From an uncultured Phenylobacterium sp. (GTDB lineage: Bacteria; Pseudomonadota; Alphaproteobacteria; Caulobacterales; Caulobacteraceae): a stretch of DNA of 5,170 nucleotides. The stretch lies in assembly GCA_945952175.1 (NCBI GenBank), contig CAMFHW010000333.1, positions 1 to 5,170 of the forward strand, in the 5' to 3' direction. A model generated the notes under the pieces. It was not told the DNA's origin. It did not search any database and was given only the letters and a program-made list of their open reading frames with translations. This document shows positions 1 to 5,122 of this stretch, one piece after another. Within the stretch, counting starts at the first letter, position 1, and each line of letters opens with the position of its first letter. The translations under genes and the position numbers were made by a program.

Positions 1-120
1 CGCGCCTGGCGCGGCGACCCCGTGGGCCAGCATGGCGGGAAGGTCGCAATCGCCGGCGACCGCGCCTGTCCCGACGAGGCCCTGGTCGCCCTGCGGCGCT
101 CCGCGAAATCCCTCGCGAGA
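1..120. other. Unassigned left edge, possibly the end of a truncated gene
   Basis: No gene can be named here. Plus-strand frame 1 is open from the first base to a TGA at 160-162. Its codons in 1-120 have a coding-like composition, with high GC at positions 1 and 3 and lower GC at position 2. It could be the last 50 or so codons of a gene converging on the hydrolase and overlapping its end by about 40 bases. The minus-strand frame with the same codon boundaries is also open and has nearly the same composition, so the strand cannot be decided. No terminator hairpin with a T-run is visible after the hydrolase stop. Confidence 0.2.
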
Positions 121-1398
121 TCAGGCCTTCTTCGGCGAGGGCGCCTTCTTCTTCGGCGCTGACGCCGCCTTCGGCTTCGCCGCCGCCTTGGCGGGGACCG
201 TCTTAGCAGCCGCGGGCTTAACGGCCGGAGCCTTCTTGGCCGGCGCAGCCTTCGGCTTGGCTGACGTCTTCGCCGGCGTGACCGCCTTCGCTGGGGCCGC
301 CTTTGGCGCGGCAGCCTTCGGCCTGGGCGTGGATTTCGGCTTCGCGGCCTTGGGCGCCGGCGCAGCGGGCTTGGCGGCGGCTTTCGGCTTCGGCATCGCC
401 TTGGGCTTGGCCGCCGCGGTCGGCGCGGGGGCGGGCGCAGGTGCTGGAGCCGGCGCAGGCCGAGGCGCGACGCGGTCGGCCAGAGCGTCGAACTCGGCCC
501 AGAACACCGCGCGCTTGTCGTCGGTCTCCATCAGGATCTCGTGCTCGGCGCCGGCCACGTTGACGAACTTGCCGTCGGGCAGGTTGGCGGCGGCCGCGCG
601 CTGGGCGTCGGCGCGGACGAGCTGGTCCTTCTCCGCCGAGGCGATCACCACCGGGATCGTGACGCCGCGCAGGTTCTCCGCCTTGGCCAGGTAGGCGGTC
701 GACTTCAGGGCGAAATCCAGCCAGCCCCAGGTCGGGCCACCGAGGGCGAGGTCGCGATTGGCGTCGATCAGAGCGCGGCCGCGCGCGAAGCGCCGCTCAT
801 CCTTGGTCAGGACATTGCCCTCGAACGGCTCATGATAGGGATCGGCCGGCGGCCGCGCATAACCGCCGGCCTTGCCCAGCAGCAGGTTGAAGCCCACCAG
901 CAGCGAGGCCAGCGGCGGGACGTTCACCCCCAGCATCGGCGCGCACAGCATGGCGCCAGCGAAGCGCGACGCCTCGCCCTTGGCCAGCGTCAGCAGGGTC
1001 AGGCAACCGCCCATCGAGTGGCCGACAGCGATCCACGGCTTGGGCAGCCGATCCTCGAAGGCCGCCAGCAGGGCGTGATAGTCCTCGACATAGGGCGCGT
1101 GGCCGTTGGCGTGGCCCTTCAGCCGGTCCGGCAGGTCGCGATGCGACAGGCCCTGGCCGCGCCACTCCTGGACCAGTACGGCGAAGCCGCGCTCCAGCAG
1201 TTCCTCCACCACCTCGAAATACTTCTCGATCGCCTCGGTCCGCCCGGTGGACAGCACCACCGAACCGCGCGCGCGGCCCTTCGGCGTGAACAGGGCCGCG
1301 CGGAGCTTCGCGCCGCCGGCGCCCGCGAACCACTCCGCCCCGCCGCCCGGCGGGATCGGCAGTTCCGGGATCGAGGTAAGCGGCGCGGCCTCGGCCAT
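121..1398 (-). CDS. Alpha/beta hydrolase (lysophospholipase/PldB-like) with a histone H1-like Ala/Pro/Lys tail
   Basis: Predicted serine hydrolase of 425 residues, probably acting on lysophospholipids, monoacylglycerols or similar esters in the cytoplasm (no signal peptide seen). The fold covers roughly residues 20-310. The STGRTEAIEKY segment (50-60) and the EWRGQG segment (78-83) are typical of PldB-like hydrolases. The nucleophile elbow GHSMGG places the catalytic Ser at 128; Asp258 (in SAEKDQ) and His286 (in GAEHE) complete the likely triad. From about residue 311 the protein changes to a Pro-Ala linker (PRPAPAPAPAPAPAP) and then about 100 residues of almost only Ala, Lys and Pro, strongly basic and like histone H1 or bacterial H1-like tails. 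The family normally ends near residue 310. The start is supported by AAGGA seven bases upstream. The gene lies 12 bases behind the SCP2-like gene and is probably co-transcribed with it. Fold and triad are clear; the exact substrate is inference. Confidence 0.92.
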   Translation of the reverse strand: MAEAAPLTSIPELPIPPGGGAEWFAGAGGAKLRAALFTPKGRARGSVVLSTGRTEAIEKYFEVVEELLERGFAVLVQEWRGQGLSHRDLPDRLKGHANGHAPYVEDYHALLAAFEDRLPKPWIAVGHSMGGCLTLLTLAKGEASRFAGAMLCAPMLGVNVPPLASLLVGFNLLLGKAGGYARPPADPYHEPFEGNVLTKDERRFARGRALIDANRDLALGGPTWGWLDFALKSTAYLAKAENLRGVTIPVVIASAEKDQLVRADAQRAAAANLPDGKFVNVAGAEHEILMETDDKRAVFWAEFDALADRVAPRPAPAPAPAPAPAPTAAAKPKAMPKPKAAAKPAAPAPKAAKPKSTPRPKAAAPKAAPAKAVTPAKTSAKPKAAPAKKAPAVKPAAAKTVPAKAAAKPKAASAPKKKAPSPKKA

Positions 1399-1410
1399 GT
1401 GGCGATCCTT

Positions 1411-1719
1411 CTAGGCGGCGATGCGGGCGAACAGGGCCTGCATCTGCGGCTGCAGCGAAAGGGCGAGGTTCATGTCCGACAGCTGCAGCCGGCCGCGGAT
1501 CATCGCGGTCATCGGGTTGAGCTGGCCCTTGCCCAGGGCTTCCAGATCGGTGCGGCTGACGCGCACCGTCAGGTCGGCCGGCTTGTCGTCGTTGGAGACC
1601 TCGCCGCCGTCGACATGGATGAAGCCTTCGCCCTTGAGGTCGAGCTTGAACGATCGGCCGAGGCCGGAATCCGTCCCCACGCCTGCTCGCACCCGCTCCG
1701 TCAGCTCCTCGAGGGTCAT
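1411..1719 (-). CDS. SCP2 sterol-binding domain protein
   Basis: Small stand-alone SCP2-type (sterol carrier protein 2) protein of 102 residues, the usual size for bacterial single-domain members. The family forms a hydrophobic tunnel that binds fatty acids, acyl-CoA, sterols or other lipids; it has no catalytic residues. Supporting features are the N-terminal helix, the FKLDLKGEGFIHVDGGEV strand pair (24-41), the DLTVRVSRTDLEAL segment, and the C-terminal part with an RGRLQLSDMNLALSL stretch followed by a short hydrophobic helix, which matches the family's G-x-L-x-x-x-D-x-x-x-A-x-x-L pattern. The start has GGAG five bases upstream. It is the first gene of a two-gene minus-strand operon with the lipase-like hydrolase, which suggests it may present or accept lipid for that enzyme (inference). 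The family call is firm and the ligand unknown. Confidence 0.88.
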   Translation of the reverse strand: MTLEELTERVRAGVGTDSGLGRSFKLDLKGEGFIHVDGGEVSNDDKPADLTVRVSRTDLEALGKGQLNPMTAMIRGRLQLSDMNLALSLQPQMQALFARIAA

Positions 1720-1775
1720 GTCGTCTCCATCAATCGGGACGACGACTGTAAACGGCGCAGCTCAGCGGCGCCAGC

Positions 1776-1820
1776 TTGCGCGGCGGGACGTTCGCGCGCA
1801 ATGTTGCGAACAGTTCGCAA
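1776..1820. promoter_or_regulatory. Palindromic operator-like cluster between divergent genes
   Basis: The 115-base gap between the SCP2-like gene and the PPOX-type gene contains two adjacent inverted repeats. TTGCGCG (1776-1782) pairs with CGCGCAA (1795-1801). TTGCGAAC (1804-1811) pairs perfectly with GTTCGCAA (1813-1820) around a single A. A further GTTCGC half-site lies at 1790-1795. The right-hand palindrome ends 14 bases before the plus-strand ATG, so a protein bound there would cover the promoter or ribosome site of that gene, and the cluster could control both directions. GAAC-N1-GTTC is not the spacing of known LexA boxes. As RNA, the right repeat could also form a 7-bp hairpin with a CAG loop. 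The regulator is unknown. Confidence 0.5.
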
Positions 1821-1834
1821 GTGGATCGCCCGCC

Positions 1835-2440
1835 ATGCTCGCCCTGACCGACCTCGACCAGCTCTACAAGCCGGCCCATCCGCTGGTGAAGGACAAGTCG
1901 CTGCCGCGGATCGACAAGCACGGCGCGGCCTTCATCGCGCTGTCGCCGTTCTGCATGATCGCCTCGGCCGGGCCGGACGGATCGATCGACGTCTCACCGC
2001 GTGGCGGCGAGCAGGGCTTCGCCCACATCGCCGAAGAGGGTGCGGCGCTGCTGCTGCCGGATCGGCCGGGCAACAACCGGCTGGACACCCTGCGCAACCT
2101 GCTGGGCGGGTCGGGCCAGTGCGGGCTGATCTTCATGATCCCGGGCTTCGACGACGTCTATCGGGTGAACGGCCAGGCCAGCGCCAGCGCCGAGCCGGAG
2201 CTGCTGGAAAGGTTCGTCGAGTTCGGCAAGACGCCGCGCCTGGTCCTGCGGATCGACGTGCAGGAGGCGTTCTTCCATTGCCCCAAGGCGATCATGCGCG
2301 CCCGGCTCTGGGAGGCCGACGCCCAGGTCGACCGGTCGCTGCTGCCCAGCGGCGCCGAGATGGTCATGGACCAGCTCAACATGGGCAAGCCGCAGGTCCC
2401 CGACGACCAGATCATCGCCGGCTACCGCACCCAACTCTAG
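1835..2440 (+). CDS. PPOX-type FMN-dependent flavoprotein (MSMEG_1061-like)
   Basis: Cytoplasmic protein of 201 residues with the split-barrel fold of the pyridoxamine 5'-phosphate oxidase superfamily. It resembles the MSMEG_1061 type, not true PdxH. These proteins bind FMN or F420-like flavins and probably reduce or oxidise small molecules; the substrate is unknown. Family marks are FIALSPFCMIAS (33-44), GSIDVSPRGGEQGF (49-62), LLLPDRPGNNRLDTLRNLL (72-90), the RVNGQA strand (110-115) and EAFFHCPKAIMRARLW (144-159), whose HCxKA segment is characteristic. The frame stays open upstream, but the ATG at 1835 gives the family's usual N-terminus; only a weak GTGGA site precedes it. The TAG stop overlaps that of the convergent gene. 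The 17-base palindrome just upstream suggests repressor control (inference). Confidence 0.9.
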   Translation: MLALTDLDQLYKPAHPLVKDKSLPRIDKHGAAFIALSPFCMIASAGPDGSIDVSPRGGEQGFAHIAEEGAALLLPDRPGNNRLDTLRNLLGGSGQCGLIFMIPGFDDVYRVNGQASASAEPELLERFVEFGKTPRLVLRIDVQEAFFHCPKAIMRARLWEADAQVDRSLLPSGAEMVMDQLNMGKPQVPDDQIIAGYRTQL

Positions 2441-3324
2441 CCGGGCTTCACGAACCGCAGGGTCATCCGGTCGCTCTCGCCGATCGCGTCGTACTTGGCG
2501 TGGTCGAAGTTGGGATCGTCCGCCTCGCCGCGGGCCGAGGAGCGGCGCACCGGCGGCAGGGTCCAGACCCCGAACGGATGGTCCTTGGTGTCCTTCGGAT
2601 TGGCGTTGACCTCGCTGGCCTTGTCGAAGACGAAGCCGGCCTCCTTGGCCATGGCGATCACATAGGCCTGCTGGACATAGCCGCTGGCCGCCAGCACGTC
2701 CTGCACCCCGCCGGCGTCGGCGCGGTGCTCCTCGATGCCCAACGCCCCGCCGGGCTTCAGCGCGGCGAAGGCGTCGCGGAAGGCCTTCTCCGCCAGGCCC
2801 GCCGCCATCCAGTTGTGGAGGTTACGCAGGAACAGGACGAGGTCCGCCGAGCCGGCCGGCGCCACCGGCCCGGAGGTCGGCCCGAAGGCGGTGATCTCGA
2901 CGTCGCCATAGAGCCGGGGCTTGGCGCGCAGCTTCTTGCGGAAGGCTTCGACGATGGCGCCGCTGGCCGGATCGGCCGGGTCCGGCTGCAGGTCGGCGGC
3001 GTAGAGCTTGCCGCCCGTCGCCGCCAGATAGGGCGCGATGATGTCGGTGTACCAGCCCGCCCCCGGCCAGAACTCGACCACCGTCTGGCCCGGCGCCAGA
3101 CCCCAGAACTCCAGGCTCTCGGCGGGATGGCGCCAGGGGTCCCGGGCCTTGTCGGAGGCCGCCCGCCACTCGCCCGCCACCGCCTGGGCGAGGGTCAGGT
3201 TCGACCCGGCCGAGGGCGCCTTGTCGCCGGCCTTGCCGCAGGCCGCCAGGGCGCCGCAGCCCAGCAGCACCGCCCGCCGGGACCAGGCGATATTGTAGGC
3301 GATCAGGTGGGTTTTGGCCGCCAT
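2437..3324 (-). CDS. Predicted exported class I methyltransferase, Tat-type lipoprotein
   Basis: Class I S-adenosylmethionine-dependent methyltransferase fold of 295 residues, resembling the predicted methyltransferases of COG4798. The N-terminus has a twin-arginine motif (SRRAVLLG, Arg16-Arg17), a short hydrophobic stretch and a lipobox LAAC with lipidation Cys at 29, so it should be exported folded by Tat and anchored by lipid. A Ser/Gly/Ala-rich linker follows. The fold holds motif I TVVEFWPGAGWYTD (81-94), SADLVLFLRNLHNW (159-172), ALKPGGALGIEEHRAD (188-203) and the signatures SEVNANPKDTKD and FDHAKYDAIGESDRMTLRF. It is a paralogue of the gene 35 bases upstream, probably in the same transcript. 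The frame is open far upstream into that gene, but only the ATG at 3324 gives a signal peptide. Methylation substrate unknown; activity outside the cytoplasm would be surprising. Confidence 0.85.
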   Translation of the reverse strand: MAAKTHLIAYNIAWSRRAVLLGCGALAACGKAGDKAPSAGSNLTLAQAVAGEWRAASDKARDPWRHPAESLEFWGLAPGQTVVEFWPGAGWYTDIIAPYLAATGGKLYAADLQPDPADPASGAIVEAFRKKLRAKPRLYGDVEITAFGPTSGPVAPAGSADLVLFLRNLHNWMAAGLAEKAFRDAFAALKPGGALGIEEHRADAGGVQDVLAASGYVQQAYVIAMAKEAGFVFDKASEVNANPKDTKDHPFGVWTLPPVRRSSARGEADDPNFDHAKYDAIGESDRMTLRFVKPG

Positions 3325-3329
3325 CCTAC

Positions 3330-3343
3330 GGTATCCAGATACC
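3330..3343. repeat. Perfect inverted repeat between the two methyltransferase genes
   Basis: GGTATC and GATACC are separated by CA in the 35-base gap between the paired methyltransferase genes, starting six bases upstream of the second gene's start codon. In the transcript it could form a 5-bp hairpin with a CUGG loop in the ribosome-binding region, where the Shine-Dalgarno match is otherwise poor (a GGAGGGG lies about 20 bases from the start). It could tune translation of the second gene or bind a regulator. It is short, so chance remains possible. Confidence 0.3.
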
Positions 3344-3359
3344 CCTCCGCCCCGCCGCC

Positions 3360-4232
3360 CTACTTCCCCGGCTTCACGAACCGCAGCGTCATGCGATCGC
3401 TCTCGCCGATGGCGTCGTACTTGGCATGGTCGAAGGCCGGATCCGGCACGTCCTCGTCCTTGGTGCTCTGCCGCGTCGGCGGCAGGGTCCAGACGCCATA
3501 GACATAGTCCTTGGTGTCCTTCGGATTGGCGTTCACCTCGCTCTGTCCGGCCAGCTTGAACCCCGCCTTCTCCGCCGCCGCCACCACGGTCGCCACCGCC
3601 ACATAGCCGTCGCGCGCATCGCCCTTCTGCGGCCGCGGATCGGCCCGGTGCTCCTCCACCGCCAGCACCCCGCCGGGCTTCAGCACCGCGTAGAAATCGC
3701 CCATCGCCTTGTCGAGCATCGGCGGCGCCCACAGCCAGTTGTGGATGTTGCGCGCGGTCAGCACCAGGTCGGCCGACCCCGCCGGCCCCAGCGGCCCGGA
3801 CTTCGAGCCCCAGTTGGCCAGCCCCACCTGCCCCCACTTGCCCGCGTCGGCATACTTGGCCGCGAAGTCGGCGCGGGCCTTCTTCGCCCCCTCCGACACC
3901 TTGGGGTTCGAAAGGTCCGCCACGCCCGCCACGTAATGGCCGCCGGTCGCCTTGGCGTAGGGCGCCAGGATCTCGGTCCAGTAGCCGCTGCCCGGCGAGA
4001 CCTCGATCACGGTCTGCCGGGGTTTCAGCCCCCAGAACTTCAGGCTCTCATACGGATGCCGCGCCCCGTCGCGGGCCGCATTGGCCGCGCCGCGGTTGGG
4101 GCTGGCGATCGCTGCCTTCAGGGCCGCGTCCGGCGCGGGCTTCGGCGCCGCTGCTGCGGCGGCGGCCGGCTGGGCGAGGCCCACGGCCAGGCCGGCGAGG
4201 GCGCAGAGCGCGGTCAGGCGGAACGGGGTCAT
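3360..4232 (-). CDS. Predicted exported class I methyltransferase with Sec signal peptide
   Basis: Paralogue of the downstream Tat-lipoprotein methyltransferase, 290 residues, also COG4798-like. The N-terminus is a Sec signal peptide: MTPFR, a hydrophobic core (about 6-20), then AQPAAAAAAAP with several possible cleavage points near 22-29. No lipobox Cys follows, so the product should be soluble in the periplasm. The methyltransferase core has FWGLKPRQTVIEVSPGSGYW (66-85, motif I), SADLVLTARNIHNW (153-166), VLKPGGVLAVEEHRAD (183-198), and the shared C-terminal signatures SEVNANPKDTKD, YGVWTLPP and FDHAKYDAIGESDRMTLRF. The start is supported by AGGA six bases upstream. It is the first gene of the minus-strand pair and divergent from the heat-shock gene. 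Export of a SAM-dependent fold is odd, because SAM is made in the cytoplasm. Substrate unknown. Confidence 0.88.
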   Translation of the reverse strand: MTPFRLTALCALAGLAVGLAQPAAAAAAAPKPAPDAALKAAIASPNRGAANAARDGARHPYESLKFWGLKPRQTVIEVSPGSGYWTEILAPYAKATGGHYVAGVADLSNPKVSEGAKKARADFAAKYADAGKWGQVGLANWGSKSGPLGPAGSADLVLTARNIHNWLWAPPMLDKAMGDFYAVLKPGGVLAVEEHRADPRPQKGDARDGYVAVATVVAAAEKAGFKLAGQSEVNANPKDTKDYVYGVWTLPPTRQSTKDEDVPDPAFDHAKYDAIGESDRMTLRFVKPGK

Positions 4233-4275
4233 GGGCGGTCCTGTCTCGGCATGGGGCTCGGGAAATCCGCCGCGA

Positions 4276-4303
4276 AGCCTAGCGGCGCCGGGCCGCCGGG
4301 CAA
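4276..4303 (-). promoter_or_regulatory. Possible housekeeping promoter for the methyltransferase pair
   Basis: Read on the minus strand, TTGCCCG (4303-4297), a 13-base spacer and GCTAGGCT (4283-4276) resemble the Caulobacter housekeeping pattern TTGACGS-N10-14-GCTANAWC, with two mismatches in the first box and about three in the second. It would start transcription roughly 35-40 bases before the ATG at 4232. GC-rich DNA gives partial matches easily, so this is tentative. Confidence 0.3.
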
Positions 4304-4340
4304 GGCCCGCGACATGAACGATCCGTCATTTCCGCCCCCT

Positions 4341-4369
4341 CTTGAAACCCTAAAACGGGGGACCATCTA
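4341..4369 (+). promoter_or_regulatory. Sigma-32 (RpoH) heat-shock promoter of the hsp20 gene
   Basis: CTTGAAA at 4341-4347 is a perfect -35 box for the heat-shock sigma factor. After 13 bases, GACCATCT at 4361-4368 matches the CCCCATNT-type -10 at six of eight positions. Box identity, spacing and the heat-shock gene downstream agree. Transcription would begin near 4374-4378 and give a leader of about 100 nt. Confidence 0.8.
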
Positions 4370-4375
4370 GGTCTC

Positions 4376-4475
4376 GAAGGCGCTGGAATCCCGGGCCTTC
4401 CGGAACCTGCGAGGCTTCGGCTCGCGACCGTTCCGCACGACAAAACGCAACCTTGCTTAAGCCAAGAAGGTCCAC
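4376..4475 (+). promoter_or_regulatory. ROSE-like RNA thermometer in the hsp20 5' leader
   Basis: The leader can fold into three hairpins in a row. Hairpin I pairs GAAGGC (4376-4381) with GCCTTC (4395-4400). Hairpin II spans 4409-4425, a 6-bp stem with one bulged G closed by a C(UUCG)G tetraloop. Hairpin III pairs ACCUU (4450-4454) with AAGGU (4467-4471) and CUU (4456-4458) with AAG (4464-4466), with G4455 bulged and loop AAGCC. Hairpin III hides the AGAAGG ribosome site, which ends five bases before the ATG. The UUGCU at 4453-4457 with its bulged G is the hallmark of ROSE elements, which repress small heat-shock genes in alphaproteobacteria and melt on heating. Here UUGCU faces AGAA, not the usual AGGA. 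An alternative weak CUUG/CAAG pairing would leave AAGG free. Folding was done by eye. Confidence 0.78.
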
Positions 4476-4943
4476 ATGCGCACCATTGACGTCTCCCCCC
4501 TCTACCGCTCCGTCGTCGGCTTCGATCGCCTGGCGCAGCTCCTTGAGACCGCGTCGGTCGACGCCGCCTCGGGCTACCCGCCCTACAACATCGAACGCAC
4601 CGACGAGAACGCCTACCGCGTCGAGATCGCGGTCGCCGGCTTCCGCGCCGACGAGCTGAACATCGAGGTCAAGGAAAACCTGCTGACCGTCCAGGGCCGC
4701 AAGGCCGCCAATGACGAAGCCGCCCAGCGCCGCTTCCTGCACCGCGGCCTCGCCGAGCGCGACTTCGAGCGCCGGTTCCAGCTCGCGGACTACGTCATCG
4801 TCACCGAGGCGAAGCTGGCCGACGGCCTGCTCTCGATCTCCCTGAAGCGCGAACTCCCCGAGGCCCTCAAGCCCCGCCGGATCGAGATCGCCACCACCTC
4901 CGCCGGTCAGTCCCCCCTGATCGAAGGCGAGAAGGCCGCCTAA
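4476..4943 (+). CDS. Hsp20 small heat-shock protein (IbpA-like, alpha-crystallin domain)
   Basis: ATP-independent holdase chaperone of 155 residues that binds unfolding proteins in the cytoplasm and hands them to DnaK/ClpB. The length is normal for rhizobial class A/IbpA-like members. The alpha-crystallin domain runs from about YPPYNIE (34-40) to about 128: the YRVEIAVAGF and ELNIEVKENLLTVQG strands, FLHRGLAERDFERRFQLAD (87-105), and the signature A-x-x-x-D-G-L-L at 112-119. The C-terminal I-x-I motif that docks neighbouring dimers is IEI (136-138), followed by a polar tail. The ATG at 4476 has AGAAGG five bases upstream, and that site is sequestered by the leader hairpin. A single-gene unit with a sigma-32-like promoter in front and an intrinsic terminator behind; heat induction at both transcription and translation is expected. 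Confidence 0.96.
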   Translation: MRTIDVSPLYRSVVGFDRLAQLLETASVDAASGYPPYNIERTDENAYRVEIAVAGFRADELNIEVKENLLTVQGRKAANDEAAQRRFLHRGLAERDFERRFQLADYVIVTEAKLADGLLSISLKRELPEALKPRRIEIATTSAGQSPLIEGEKAA

Positions 4944-4971
4944 CCTCCCCCTCCGAGGCGGCCTCATAAGC

Positions 4972-5003
4972 CCGGGCGACGCGCCCCCCTACGCGTCGCC
5001 CGG
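4972..5003. repeat. Perfect 12-bp hairpin downstream of hsp20
   Basis: CCGGGCGACGCG (4972-4983) and CGCGTCGCCCGG (4992-5003) are perfect complements around an 8-base C-rich loop. No T-run follows on either strand, so it is not a standard intrinsic terminator by itself. It lies between the hsp20 stop and the terminator hairpin 11 bases further on. It may protect the transcript 3' end, assist termination, or be a REP-like dispersed repeat. Confidence 0.7.
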
Positions 5004-5014
5004 CCATGAGCCAG

Positions 5015-5046
5015 CAGGCCGGCGCTGACGCGCCGGCCTGTTTTTT
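5015..5046 (+). terminator. Intrinsic terminator of hsp20
   Basis: CAGGCCGGCGC (5015-5025) and GCGCCGGCCTG (5030-5040) form a perfect 11-bp GC-rich stem with a TGAC loop, followed at once by six T. There is no A-run on the left side, so it acts on plus-strand transcripts. It closes the hsp20 unit about 100 bases after its stop codon. Confidence 0.92.
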
Positions 5047-5122
5047 GGGTTGGAGCCTGGTTGGCCCTGCAGCGCGAAGTGTGAGACGCCTGAACTAGAA
5101 TCACGATGGAATTTTTCAGCGC
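5047..5122. other. Contig-edge remainder, possibly the first codons of a truncated gene
   Basis: These 76 bases are the last genomic DNA before the adapter. They are less GC-rich than the rest, as expected for an intergenic region. An ATG at 5106 on the plus strand opens a frame reading MEFFS before the genomic sequence ends. There is no clear Shine-Dalgarno site before it. It may be the start of the next gene, but five codons cannot identify it. Confidence 0.25.

Noticed and set aside
32..694. Ala/Gly/Phe-rich plus-strand open frame resembling a membrane or repeat protein
   Set aside because: It is the complement of the hydrolase's Lys/Ala/Pro tail; its apparent repeats reflect the codons of that tail.
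1790..1820. LexA (SOS) box
   Set aside because: The GTTC/GAAC elements do not show the alphaproteobacterial GTTC-N7-GTTC or the GAAC-N4-GTTC arrangement.
1421..1834. Upstream extension of the PPOX-type frame
   Set aside because: It is antisense to the SCP2-like gene and crosses the palindromic intergenic region; the ATG at 1835 gives the expected family N-terminus.
541..3501. A 986-codon open frame on the plus strand
   Set aside because: It runs antisense to or out of frame with five well-supported genes, has low-complexity Arg/Gly/Ala-rich translation without any recognisable domain, and is a usual by-product of GC-rich codon use.
3325..3837. N-terminal extension of the Tat-lipoprotein methyltransferase frame to 466 residues
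   Set aside because: The extra part lies inside the coding sequence of the upstream paralogue in another frame, shows no domain, and would bury the twin-arginine/lipobox signal.
4350..4967. A 205-residue minus-strand open frame over the heat-shock gene
   Set aside because: It is the antisense shadow of the hsp20 gene and its leader; no domain or ribosome site supports it.
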